Origin: Strigamia acuminata
Taxonomy: Eukaryota > Arthropoda > Chilopoda > Geophilomorpha > Linotaeniidae
DNA: 60,000 nucleotides
Direction: 5' to 3'
Assembly: GCA_949358305.1 (NCBI GenBank)
Contig: OX442321.1
Span: 8,521,605 to 8,581,604, forward strand
The notes beneath the pieces were generated by a model, which saw only the letters and a list, made by a program, of their open reading frames with translations, searched no databases and had not been told where the DNA came from. Position 1 is the first letter of the stretch. The number at the start of each line of letters is the position of its first letter. The position numbers and the translations under genes were made by a program. This document shows, one piece after another, positions 46,901 through 60,000 of the stretch.

Positions 46901-48231
46901 AAAGTGGAAACGTCGTGTGGTTGATTCGACCGGTTTGTTGACTCGTGGGTTGTTGAATTTTGAGGGCAATTTTTAATGCGAGTGAATTAAGTTGTGCAGA
47001 ATTTAAGCAAGTCCAGTCATGTGTAATATAATGATGTTGGGTCGATGAATTTGGTGCTGATGGGTGAAAAGAGACAGGCGTGACGTCACAGATAGGGAAT
47101 CTTGATTGGCTGTGGCTTGGCAAGTTATTGATTAGTTGTATGTTGCTGTATATGACAGACGCCTTCTATGGCTTTGCTATGGGAGAGGAAATGCATCAGC
47201 AGATAAATGGATTTAGAAGTGAATGCAGTCTTGTAATTTGTGGTTAATCATCCGTTAAATGATGGAGAGAATGAGAAAACACGAAAGAAATATTTTATTT
47301 TTATTTTTATTTGTGCATTTGTCAATCAATTAAATATTCGTTTGTGAATTTTATTTTATATTTATTTTTTTGTTGCAGGCGGCCTATAAGAACTGGGTTT
47401 GTGCAATGTTTATTCCGTTCCAAAGAGATGGTGTTAAGTATCACCCTTGTCGGGATTTCTGCTCTTTAGTGGAACAAACGTGTCCCTATTTTCTTCCTGA
47501 TACCAAACTACAATATGCAGGCGAATCAACTTTCATATGCACAGGTAACAAAATTAGATTAGATTGAATTGAATTAAATTAAATTAAATTAAATTAAAAT
47601 TAGCCGAATTGGTATTGGTGAAAAATCAGATTTAATGGTGTGAAATGGAGAAAGAAATAGTGGTTTCGAAGGTATTATGGTTAGTCACCTTTTGTGGCAG
47701 TTTGTGCCAGACTCGTGACTCGACTTATCTGAGGTTTGGTTGGATGGGTGGGTGACCTGCGGTTCGATTATAAGCTCAGCCAGCCATATCTGGTGCTGTG
47801 TAGTGTGCTTTTTCAGCATTATGTTGTTAGTGAATAGTGATATATGATATATTGCGTGTTTATATTGGGTTATTAACACATTTTGTGCGGATTTTTGAAA
47901 AACTGCAGATCCCGACATAGAAGAGGACATAGAGAGCATGTCTGAGCCTCCTCCTTACGCTGAACTCCCACATTGTTATTTGCCCTGTCATCTAGGGCTG
48001 GGGCGGCGAGAAGACTTGATAGATGAGGATAAACGCTGCCATAGCCTCATACCTGTTCCATCGTCACGGGAAATAGTGACCGTGTCGACGACTATAAAAA
48101 CATACGTCAACACGACGTCCAGAGGAGTGCCAATTGTGCAGGAAACGTTGGTGGTGCTAACATTTACATTATTACTAGGGTTGATGGGTAGGACCTTACA
48201 ATTGCCGCCATTTTCTATGGGACTAACATAG
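28958..48231 (+). CDS. NALF1: NALCN channel auxiliary factor (NALF/FAM155, NLF-1 homologue)
   Basis: Three coding exons: 28958-29650, 47379-47544 and 47909-48231, giving 393 aa; the first intron is 17.7 kb. An N-terminal hydrophobic segment lies at about 39-56 (SSIFFVLLFFWVASC). The cysteine-rich core includes FCTHHALDTVLNLT, then YDCNNG...CDDCK across the exon junction into AAYKNWVCAMF, CRDFCSLVEQTCPYFLPD and GESTFICTD. This matches the human FAM155A/B arrangement CPEDCKIVYKAWLC, CKQYCLEVQTRCPFILPD and GGLSSFICT, as I recall it. A second hydrophobic stretch lies near the C-terminus (TLVVLTFTLLLGLM), as in the vertebrate proteins. NALF/NLF-1 is needed for folding and surface delivery of the NALCN sodium-leak channel. 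I chose ATG 28958 because an in-frame TGA lies two codons upstream. The symbol covers both vertebrate paralogues. Confidence 0.9.
29788..29829 (+). other. Possible alternative terminal exon of NALF
   Basis: A pyrimidine-rich tract ends in CAACGCAG, a good 3' splice site, at 29787. Splicing exon 1 to 29788 would continue in frame: ...CDDCK then EVETKMAGFEFLA and a TGA at 29827-29829. This isoform would lack the whole second half of the cysteine-rich core. Inclusion as an internal cassette through the GT at 29826 would shift the frame. It is unproven. Confidence 0.35.
33251..33293. repeat. Poly-T tract with a single interruption
   Basis: About 43 bases of T with one G interruption lie in the NALF intron. 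The downstream flank does not show an obvious retroposon body or target duplication, so it may be simple slippage or the end of an old retroposed copy on the minus strand. Confidence 0.7.
40470..40650. repeat. Degenerate tandem repeat of about 35 bp
   Basis: Four or five imperfect copies of a unit like TTGAAAAAATTGAGAAATTT followed by TGGGTTT are arranged in tandem within the NALF intron. The copies differ by small indels. There are no open frames and no known element match. Confidence 0.55.
40945..40970. repeat. TA microsatellite
   Basis: A run of about eleven AT dinucleotides after an A-rich tract, in the NALF intron. Confidence 0.85.
47566..47600. repeat. AATTA pentanucleotide repeat in NALF intron 2
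   Basis: Six or seven copies of AAATT (the first copies GAATT) begin about 20 bases after the exon 2 donor. It is similar to the TTTAA repeat near 618-660. Confidence 0.8.
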
Positions 48232-51200
48232 TAATAATATGAAAAGGTGCATGAAATAATGTTAATAATGAATATAAACTATAATTGAATCATCCTTTCC
48301 CAGCCCTGTTTTTGGTGACGGGGTTAAAAGGGTTAAATGATGAGACTTACCTTTCTGAATCAGCTCTCCAAAGTGAACAGAACAGAAGAAGAAAATCTTG
48401 AACTACTTTTTATATGACAATGAAAAAAAATAAATACAAGAGAACACAAAAATAACAAAACACAACCGAAAAGAATAGATGATATAAATTTAAACATAAT
48501 GTACGTAAAATTGTAATTTTTGTACAAAAACATCGACGCGCTGAAGAGAATGTTTCTCAAAATGAATTATTTAATTAATTGTGTTGTTATTATTGCTATT
48601 GTTTAATTTTTTTCCTACTATATATATATTTATTGTTGGATTGTTTCCATCATTTACATTTTTTCATTTTTTTTTTCATTTCACATTTTGTTTCAGAAAA
48701 ATCGACAGAAAAATTTGCATGATTTTCGGTTATTCTATTTATACCCACAGTGCACTTATCGCGAAATTTGTTTGATTTCAAAATAATTTTGTGAATTAAA
48801 TGAATATGATATGATAAAGTGCGTGTAGTAGTGAATAAAAATGTTGGATTTATGATTGGTCAAACAGTTTATTGACTTGTTACAAAAGTATGGCGGCTAA
48901 ATCTAAAAAAAAAAAAAAAAAAAATAGAAAAAAAGAAAAATTAAAATTATTTTTCCTTTTCGACAAAACTGCAGATTGACTTTTAATGTATTCAAGTGCA
49001 TTGTGGGAAATTTTTGTTGATGAATGTGAAAAAAAAATTCTCGCTCAAAATATTGTCAGATATAGAGGATGATGATGACATGCATTTGTTCCCCCATCAC
49101 ATTTCAACTTAGAATTGAACAGGTGAACATTTAGTTCCATTTTAAAATAGTTTTCTGAATAGTGATAAAAAAATACAAGTCTTCTAATCCTATCATCTTC
49201 AATTTCACATTATAAAATCATCATAATCATCTTTTCTTTAGGATTTGGGGTTGAAATTGAATTTTTTTGTTTGTATTTTTTCAATTACACACCATAATTT
49301 CTTTCTGTAATGTTCTATAAATGTGTTATTTTAATTTAACGGTTGATTTGTTATGTAGATGAGACAATTCCCTTACTAATTTTTGTTTATACTTATTTTT
49401 TACAATTAAAAACTATGATTATACAAGTTGATTGTGCTTCAGAGGCACCAAACAAGCTGAAAATTAACTGTTGTGTTATAAGTACATATTAGAATGGATT
49501 TATAATGATAATTTGTAATTCGTAATTGTAAAATTTGGAACTGCCAATTTATGTCCTTGTTCTAAGTTGCTCAGTTCAGTTTTTAGGAATAATATTTGAT
49601 GAATTTTGTGGTTTAGATTGGTATTTAGTTCGGTATAGATTGGAGTGGGATTGTGGAAAAGATAAGGATAACAAATAATTTTTCTTTTTCAATTTCTCTC
49701 AGTTTGATTTATTATTTTTATTTTTTTTTAAATATTTATTTTTTAATTATTAAACGCAAGCAATAATTTCATAGAAAAAAAAGTTTAATCATCCATAAAT
49801 ATATTTAAAAAAAAAGAAAGAAAAGAAAAAAGAAAAAAAAGAAACGATTTTGGTGACTTTTTTCTCTAAAGATTTTAAATTTCTCATGGGCTAATATAAA
49901 TAGGCTATTGATAAAAATGGGAAAATGCTGAAGAAAAATGTTACATTTTATTGAATCATTAAAGATATGTAATTTTAAAATTCTATGGCTTAAGTAAATG
50001 TCGACCAAATACAATTAACAATTGATTTGCTCACAAAAAAAATGTTAATTAAAATTCAAAAAAGTCTAAGTTTTACCTAGAGAAAACAGGATATATAAAA
50101 ATTTAAATTTTATACAACTTGCCTTGGAAAAAAAAAGACAACAACTAATTTATGGTTTTGACAGCTCCTTTTTACTTAACTTGGCCAAACTAAATTCACG
50201 GAACATTAAAAACTGCCATTTAAAATCATTTAAAATCATTTTGAAGCAATTTTTAGTTATTTATGTGAATTTCATGTCATTTGAAGTAACTGGTAATGTT
50301 AAATTACATAATAACGTGGTAAAACGGAGCTTAAATTATAAAACATTAATGAAGTAAGTGAAGAAAAAATTAGGTAAATTGAAGGGTTTTAACTCAGTTA
50401 AGTATAAATGGATACTTTGGTTTTATGTCATATATTTTTCTAAAGAAAATAATAAAATCAACATTTGTTATTATTATAGCATATACTTACGGGGAAAACA
50501 GTTACATAAGCAGCTTGAATGGATTGTGTGTACAAGATTTATACTGGATGGTTTGTATTATTATATACAACGAATTTATGTCTTGATGTTTGAGATATCA
50601 GGTTAAATCATCACTTTTAGTGGGTTATGGGCTGTTGTTGGCAAGATGCATTGTATCCTAAGTTAATTTTTTCTACTTATAGTTTAAGAAGCATGGTTCC
50701 TAGATCTTAAAAGTAATTAAATCGTGTTAGAAAAATCGTGTAAAATGTATACCATTAAAGAACAAAAAAAATGAAAGCAAAACAATCCATGAATGGTGGT
50801 AGAAACTTATTGGATTTATTTGTTTATTGATTTACGAGTATTTTTTTTTGCAATTTTTTTTGCAATTTTTTTTTTTGCAATTTTTTCCAAATAGATTAGA
50901 AAAGTTAAGATATCAACAGTCAGGACAATTTAAACCAGAAAAAAAGAAATAACTAAATAAAAACTAAGTTGTTGAAAATGTGTTGCATTGCTTAATGTGG
51001 AAAATTTTATGTGGCTTTTGTAGATAAAAGATATTGGAATTGCCATAAATTTATTTGGTGCCTCTGAGAAGAAAGAATAAGAAAGAAAAAAAAAAAAAAA
51101 ACTGGAAGATAATATATTATCAATTTTTTTCTTCATAGTTTTGCGTCCAGGGATGCGGTAAACCAAAAATAATTTTTGAAATAAAAGAATAAAAACAGAA

Positions 51201-52107
51201 AAAAATGGAGAATAAAAATAAAAATAAAATGTATCATATGTTATAATTTGTATCATTTTTATACCCAGTAAAAGAAAGCTGATAAGTCCAATGTAGGGAA
51301 TAAAAAACCGAGTTGTAAATAGTTGAAATAAGTTAAATGTTGTTAATTATGTAAAATTGGTTGAGAAAATTAAAGACCCCCTTCCAAAGGTCTGCGATAA
51401 AATGGAATTTGGTATACAGGTGTTTGCTTTGTTTTTTTTTCTATGATAGTTTTTCAAATTGTTTTTATTTGTTTTGTCGTGTCTGTTATGATGGAAAACA
51501 TGTGTAACACATATTTTTTTTTTTTTAAATATATTGAAATTGAAAGTCATGGAATAAGACGTAAAGTATTCGGCATCAAAAGATTTGCTTATTTCAGCAC
51601 AGCACATATGTAATGCATAAGCAATGACGTCAGTATTTTCCTCTCATCGATCAGTCGCAATTTCGGCGGTTACTATGATCATTGGTGTGTTAAATTTCAG
51701 TATCTGTCTGTTCTGTGAATGGAGATGAATTCTTATTTTGTACTTGAGTTCAATGAAATGAAAAGCAAAACTATTTCACAATAATTTTTAAATCGTTCTC
51801 CACACTCCCACAAATAAAATAAATAAACACATTAGTATCTTTTATCAAGTTTATTCAATGTACAGTTGCTTTCTCCGAAGTAATTTTAAATAATTTATCG
51901 AGTAAACTCCAAAATAAAAAACGTGCACTTAATTTGAATTTACTAAACAGTTAAATTTAAATAAGCGCTGCAGTGTATGATCAAGCGACCTTTTGCGCAT
52001 GTATTCGCTATTTACAACACCTGAACACTAAAAGAGAAAAGAATTTACATTAATACTCGTTTCAAAATCAGCTATTCATAGTTTATAATCTTACTGAACA
52101 TTCCACA
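48232..52107. other. Very AT-rich gap right of NALF
   Basis: The NALF 3' UTR must begin here, but its end cannot be placed. The region includes a poly-A run at 48907-48924 and a block 49650-51640 that is almost all A and T with repeated GCAATTTTTT elements near 50848-50887. Two adjacent plus-strand ORFs (50124-50357 and 50358-50606) share a frame and are split by one TAA, but their Lys/Asn/Ile/Tyr content is what AT-rich noise gives. No gene is supported. Confidence 0.5.
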
Positions 52108-52440
52108 TCACTCCAAATCGACTAGGTTGAGCGGGGAGTTGACCACAACGTCAGGAATGACAACGTGTGACGAGATGGATTCAGCTACTTCGGTGTCTTC
52201 GGTTGCCACTACGATCAAGTCAACTGCAGAAATCGTGATTGTGCGGGCAGTTCTTTGACAATGAAGCCAAACTAGATTACGAATGTCATTTCTGGTAAGT
52301 AAGATGCGAAGAGCACCCACAGCAGTCACCGCCCCGACGATTGTGACGATTTTCTTCATCAATCGTTGTACGCTGCTGATTAAATGAGGATATAAGCCTA
52401 ACAGCAAAAGCCGTACCGGCTCGTCCGTATCCTCATCCAT
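52108..52440 (-). CDS. Unrecognised 110-residue protein
   Basis: A single-exon minus-strand ORF from ATG at 52440 to stop at 52108. I do not recognise the family. It starts acidic (MDEDTDEP), has an amphipathic segment (VRLLLLGLYPHLISSVQRL), a hydrophobic segment at about 31-48 (VTIVGAVTAVGALRILL), a basic middle, and an acidic/valine-rich tail (VVIPDVVVNSPLNLVDLE). Base composition is more balanced than the flanks, which supports coding. It lies 127 bases downstream of the dyskerin stop on the same strand. Dyskerin has its own AATAAA on the minus strand (52521-52516), so this looks like a separate gene rather than part of dyskerin. A missed upstream or downstream exon is possible. A small membrane or membrane-associated protein is the most that can be said. 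Confidence 0.55.
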   Translation of the reverse strand: MDEDTDEPVRLLLLGLYPHLISSVQRLMKKIVTIVGAVTAVGALRILLTRNDIRNLVWLHCQRTARTITISAVDLIVVATEDTEVAESISSHVVIPDVVVNSPLNLVDLE

Positions 52441-52515
52441 TACGTGATGTAATGTTTTCGTGTTGCTCAGTTACGGTTAACAAAAGTGACAAAACTGCTA
52501 ATGTATTGTTTGAAA

Positions 52516-52521
52516 TTTATT
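52516..52521 (-). terminator. Candidate poly(A) signal of dyskerin
   Basis: AATAAA on the minus strand (TTTATT on plus), 46 bases after the dyskerin stop. It gives dyskerin a very short 3' UTR that ends before the neighbouring 110-residue ORF. Confidence 0.45.
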
Positions 52522-52567
52522 ACTCAAGTAAAAAAAAAAATCAATAACAGTAAATCGTTTTATGATT

Positions 52568-54956
<2,389 letters not shown>

Positions 54957-55276
54957 GGTGGATAAAAACCACGTTGGATTGAAACGGAATAGGAAGCGAG
55001 ACGGGAAGTGGAATGCCCTCTATCGTTATTATACAGAAGCTTCAAAAACGTTGCTATTCTACACGCTGCATCGTACCCAACCAATGGCATTGGAAGTCAA
55101 GTAGCCTTGAGTCAGCCAAGCGCTAGTGGCTTATTTCAGAACATACGCTGAACATACGTAGATGTTTGTAACTGAATCGCAGTAATAATCTTTATTTGGT
55201 TTTTCAAATTGAATTAGCAACATTTTTATATTCTTTTTTGTTTTTTAGAATTGAATAATTTTGGAAGCGCAACAAA
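54957..55276. promoter_or_regulatory. Shared divergent promoter of dyskerin and NKAP
   Basis: Only 320 bases separate the two start codons, which face away from each other, so the two genes probably share a promoter. The part next to dyskerin is GC-balanced and the part next to NKAP is AT-rich. A 66-codon minus-strand ORF (54890-55090) ends across the dyskerin first exon and matches nothing; it is likely 5' UTR. No TATA box is evident. Confidence 0.5.
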
Positions 55277-56677
<1,401 letters not shown>

Positions 56678-56746
56678 TAACTAGTGAGTTTAATTTGAAT
56701 TAAAAATAAATAAATGTGACACTGAACTCTCGATTCAATAATCATT
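56678..56746. terminator. 69-bp convergent 3' junction of NKAP and WRAP53
   Basis: Only 69 bases lie between the two stop codons. A plus-strand AATAAA for NKAP lies at 56705-56710. On the minus strand an ATTAAA variant (TTTAAT on plus, near 56686-56691) could serve WRAP53. The two 3' UTRs must overlap or run into each other's coding exon, giving natural sense-antisense transcript ends. Confidence 0.6.
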
Positions 56747-58657
56747 TTAATAGATCCACCAAAGCCGTAAAGAATTATCGAACGAAATGTATTTCTCGGT
56801 AAATGTTTCATCAGAACTGCTGTCACTATCATCGCTATGAATCGGCTCGGGGAATTTCCGCTGTCCAGATGTAGTTGCCATGAGTGAGAGAGTTGGATGA
56901 AGACTAAGAAAATAATTATTTAAAAAAAAAAAAAAAAAAAAAAATTCTACACGGACAATTTAATTGCATAATACCTGATTCCATTAACGCAATCATCGTG
57001 TGCTTGAAATGTGAGTTTTGGTTGTAAAGGACCATCATCGTCCGAATCGGCCACATTTGTGTCCCACACACTTATAGCGCCATTATTATGGCCAGATAGA
57101 ATATACTCTCCCGATCTGACAATTTAAATAAATTTGTAACTGTTGAATTTCTCTTTTTCGGTAAATACAAACTTGTCACTGCAGAAGTACATGCGCTGAT
57201 TTGTAGTAACGTTTCTCTCCATAGTGTACAATACGGTTCCAGGATTCCTCAGATCCCAGCACAAAATTTCAGGATCCATTCTGCCACCTGAGTAGAGTTT
57301 GTTCCCATCGGGTGAAAATTCGATGTGGGTGACGCCACCCCTCTGTCCTTGTAGTAAACAAATGAGGCAGCCATCCGGTTCCGAGTAAAGAGCAACTAAC
57401 GGCAACCAAACGGTTAGATTTGTTTAGAACGAGTGTTAAAAAAATAAAGAAAGTTGTTTACTTGATTTTAAATAAGAGCCCGCTGCGTACGTCTCGGGCA
57501 TGCCCGGGTTAACTGCAATACAAGATATTATGCCCGCCTGACCCTGTACTGATGTGTAAAATGGATAATTTTATTATTTTGGACGAAACTTGAATCGAAT
57601 AACATACTTTTCGATTTAGTTTCCGTGAAATTTCTCCCCGGTATATTTACATCAAAAATTCGTATCACTTTGTTGAATCCGCAATACAGTCTTTGTCCGT
57701 TTGGACTGAAGCAAATGCAATGAGCTGCTTCAATTTCATCCTGAAATTGTTAGAACTTTTTAAATAGCCGAAGAATTGACGCAAAAAAATTCGATAACGT
57801 ACGACATTATTGTACGGCCTGTACGAACAGCGTAATTCTCCGGTGTATGCGTCCAATAGATGCACCGGACTGTTTCGGCAAGTGCTAGCAAAACTAATTT
57901 GAATTGTTAATTTACATTTTGCTACGTTTTATGTTAAAATGTCTTTACCAGCACGTGGCCGAGTCCAGAGAAGACATCAAAGGGTACCAACAGTAATCGT
58001 AAATTAATTCTCCTTCTCGTATTTTCAAGACCGGGCTCTGGAAAAATATTTCTAGACAGTTTTGGATACGTTATTAACACACATACGTACCATTTCTTTA
58101 ATGTCGGACCAATTGGTTTCATTGTCGGTGCTGTAGAAAACTTCGGGCAAATTCCAAAGCCTTAGATGACCGTCGTTATTATTGGTTAGGATGCAGGAGC
58201 CATCGGGTGCCCACTTGCAACCTTTGAAGAAATTGTCTTTGCATTTGAATTCGTTCCACGAGCCTGTCAATTGGACTGGCGTTTGAGAGAAATTATAAAC
58301 GGGTCGCACGATGGCTGGTTTTGAATTTTCGTCGTTTTCAACATCATCTAATTTAGTTTCTTCGGTGTTTTCATCCATTTCTACATCATCCGATTTGGTT
58401 TCTTGTGGAGTTTCATCAATTTCTACACTTTCGACGATTTCAGAGTTAATTTGTGGTGGCACAACTTCGGAAAGGCTAGAGGATGATTCTGTTTCATTTT
58501 TCACAACTGAACTTTCTTGTTTTTCGGAAATTTCAACTGTGTTTTGGTCGGCACTTTCTTTTTTGTTTACATTTTCTTGGTGAACGGCAGGTGGTTCGGC
58601 ATCTGAAAACATATCGAAGCTCGCTTCTCTGTTCGCGGTAGTTTTTGTTGCATCCAT
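56747..58657 (-). CDS. WRAP53: WRAP53/TCAB1, telomerase Cajal body WD40 protein
   Basis: Minus strand, eight exons: 58657-58091, 58037-57949, 57884-57803, 57740-57608, 57548-57462, 57395-57173, 57115-56975 and 56903-56747, giving 492 aa. The N-terminal 120 residues are acidic, Glu/Ser/Thr-rich and unstructured, with repeated ETKSDDVEMDE-type units. A WD40 propeller follows. Diagnostic blocks are FFKGCKWAPDGSCILTNNND, REGELIYDYCWYPLMSSLDS, SPVHLLDAYTGELRCSYRPY, HCICFSPNGQRLYCGFNKVI, KIQGQAGIISCIAVNP, GQRGGVTHIEFSPDGNKLYS, VTTNQRMYF and SLHPTLSLMATTSGQRKFPE, each aligning with human WRAP53. The last residues, LRLWWIY, keep the family LQLWW. It binds the CAB box of scaRNAs and telomerase RNA and delivers them to Cajal bodies. 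A poly-A tract (56922-56944) lies just inside the last intron. Confidence 0.96.
56920..56944. repeat. Poly-A tract in the last WRAP53 intron
   Basis: A run of about 24 A on the plus strand (poly-T on the gene strand) ends 17 bases before the last acceptor's coding exon and contributes to its polypyrimidine tract. Confidence 0.75.
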
Positions 58658-59163
58658 CGTCTCTTGTCACGTTATTATTGGTAAATAGTTTAATGGAACA
58701 TCGATAAAACCATGATGAAAACAGTTTTTCACGATTTTTACATGGGCAGCGACATATTGAATGGAATAAAAAGGCGATTCGTATTCACGCATCGAAGCAA
58801 AAAAACTATTCCGTTTATGTTCGTGATAATATACAAGAAACTTGGCTTAAAAATGATTATTCTTTCATTCGGGATTCGCATTTCAAACACGAAATAAGAA
58901 GAAAACTATGCTATAATTTAATGGTACCGTTTCACATTTTAGATTTTATTTGTAACCCAATTTTTTTTAAATACGTCACAAACAATAAATCGCTTGGTCT
59001 TCGTAGACGTACAATGACGTAACTAGCTATTCCAACAAGATTTTTCAAACAGCTGCAACTTGCAAAGCTTCTTCTATTCACCGCAGGAACTACGCCAAAA
59101 TAATACGCAGTCTTTATTTGTGTAAAAGCTTGGTAAAAGCCATTGCATCTATAACGAGCGAAA
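58658..59163. promoter_or_regulatory. Divergent intergenic region between WRAP53 and ITM2
   Basis: The WRAP53 (-) and ITM2 (+) start codons are 506 bases apart, facing away from each other. The stretch should hold both 5' UTRs and possibly a bidirectional promoter. Small ORFs within it on either strand match nothing. No motif is clear enough to name. Confidence 0.45.
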
Positions 59164-60000
59164 ATGACCATAATTACCAAACTCGGTGAGAAGAAGCTTG
59201 ACAAACAAGAATTACCTTTAGTGGACAATGAAGTGATCGAAACTTACCCACTTGTAAGTAACTAAGATAACATTCCAAGTACTCAACTACTAGTTAGGCT
59301 TATGTTTATCACTATTATCGCGCAACAATTCCAATGTCAATATGAATTCAAACTTTTTCGCTTCATATTTTTAAAAGAAATAAAATATTTAAAGGTAAAA
59401 TAAATTTCACAATTCCAACTTGTAGTTGCTGTTAACCCATCTGTTGATAACCTTCATGATTGGTAGAATTAAGAAAGAGCTAATAGACTAATTACAAGCT
59501 CGAAATGATCTAATGAATTAAACAGAGCAATTACTCGAAGAAAAGAAAAGAATAGAAAAGGAAAAAAAAAGCGAAACTTATTATTTTTAAACTGTAATAC
59601 GTGTACAAGTAGGATGTAGTTACATGTGTAATTTCCTGTACGTCAAATTTCCAGTTTTGTTTACGTCCGTTGCATTTCTCGGTTCAGAGTTCGCTTTGTG
59701 TTTTACGCCTTCATCTTTGTTAATTTATTTTCATGTTTTGTTCCGTGTAGCCTTGCAAGAAGGATGTGGATATCGAATTGCCACCGCCCATGTATATGGC
59801 CACAAGAGCTCGTCGTGTGAGCACTGCTACGAGTGTTTGCGTTTTTGTCACCGCCTTGTTGGTCCTCACTACTGGGATCATCGGAGGCGTTTATTTGTAT
59901 CAACGATTTGCAACCAAAGTTGGCAGTTTTTTCTTTTGATTTTTTTGATTTAATGTTTTGATTGTTTTTGTTTTGTTTTAAGATGCAACGATTTCGTGGT
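59164..60000 (+). CDS. ITM2 (BRICHOS) integral membrane protein, 5' part, cut by window end
   Basis: Exons 59164-59253, 59751-59918 and 59983 onward; the rest lies beyond the window. The first 92 residues read MTIITKLGEKKLDKQELPLV, then PLPCKKDVDIELPPPMYM and the basic stop-transfer TRARRVSTATS. One type II membrane segment (CVFVTALLVLTTGIIGGVYLY) follows, then QRFATK and MQRFRG. This is the layout of the ITM2 family: short cytosolic tail, basic residues, one membrane segment ending GGxYLY, and a luminal BRICHOS domain still to come. It resembles the insect member CG3662. ITM2 proteins pass through the secretory pathway and are cut by furin in vertebrates; ITM2B inhibits amyloid precursor processing. 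The donor of exon 2 (AAA|GTTGGC) is weak, so that boundary is less certain. Confidence 0.8.

Larger units (their letters stand above)
29651..47378 (+). other. 17.7-kb intron 1 of NALF
   Basis: The donor AAG|GTAAGA at 29651 and acceptor GTTGCAG ending at 47378 join codon to codon (phase 0) within the conserved CDDCK/AAYKNW block. The interior holds many short ORFs on both strands, none resembling a known family; the largest (38671-39123, 133-150 codons) looks like noise. Low-complexity features include a poly-T tract (33251-33293), another near 36437-36480, a GA tract near 37540-37570 and a TA microsatellite at 40949-40970. A perfect TGACGTCA lies at 47081-47088, 300 bases before exon 2. Regulatory elements are likely in an intron this size but cannot be recognised from one sequence. 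Confidence 0.85.

Noticed and set aside
29651-47378. tRNA, snoRNA or CRISPR-like arrays in the large intron
   Set aside because: I scanned by eye for B-box (GGTTCGA) contexts and for regularly spaced repeats. The one GGTTCGA near 43238 lacks cloverleaf arms, and no spaced repeat array exists.
50124-50606. Two abutting in-frame ORFs split by one TAA, as if a readthrough gene
   Set aside because: The amino-acid content (Lys, Asn, Ile, Tyr, Phe) is what very AT-rich DNA gives, and there is no domain, Kozak start or splice site.

Overview
The window is nuclear DNA of an intron-rich metazoan. It is AT-rich, with islands of coding sequence, GT-AG introns, Kozak-like starts and no operon-style spacing. 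The peritrophin-type (CBM14) chitin-binding gene, the NALF/NLF-1 ion-channel auxiliary factor and the ITM2 gene point to a protostome, most likely an arthropod. I cannot fix the species. I rebuilt the genes by hand from exon translations and splice sites, and every complete model sums to a whole number of codons.

Layout, left to right: AMMECR1 (+, 800-6481, five exons), with an in-frame Gln/His-rich open frame after its stop; a 3.6-kb gap; a PRKX/Pka-C3-type protein kinase (+, 10508-13130, eight exons); an SLC19-type folate/thiamine transporter (-, 13601-15258, six exons), convergent with the kinase; WDFY2, a WD40-FYVE protein (-, 16047-18060, ten exons); a 4.1-kb gap with a GC-rich patch; a secreted protein with 17 chitin-binding domains (+, 22196-27500, five exons); NALF/FAM155 (+, 28958-48231), whose three coding exons are split by a 17.7-kb intron that fills almost a third of the window; a 3.9-kb very AT-rich gap; an unrecognised 110-residue ORF (-, 52108-52440).

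The right end is compact. Dyskerin (-, 52568-54956), NKAP (+, 55277-56677) and WRAP53/TCAB1 (-, 56747-58657) follow one another, then the first exons of ITM2 (+, 59164 to the window end). Dyskerin and NKAP diverge from about 320 bp. NKAP and WRAP53 converge with only 69 bp between stop codons. WRAP53 and ITM2 diverge from about 500 bp.

Dyskerin and TCAB1 belong to the same H/ACA-scaRNP and telomerase machinery, and NKAP is a nuclear RNA-processing protein, so this block is a small nuclear-RNA neighbourhood. The other genes cover signalling (PRKX, WDFY2), membrane transport and excitability (SLC19, NALF), extracellular matrix (CBM14 protein) and membrane trafficking (ITM2). From memory, human orthologues or close paralogues of AMMECR1, PRKX, NALF2, DKC1, NKAP and ITM2A are on X, and those of WDFY2, NALF1 and ITM2B are on chromosome 13, which suggests an old linkage group.

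The best leads are the candidate stop-codon readthrough of AMMECR1, the dyskerin-NKAP-WRAP53 cluster, a premature-stop alternative exon just inside the giant NALF intron, and an 88-bp near-perfect inverted repeat in AMMECR1 intron 4.
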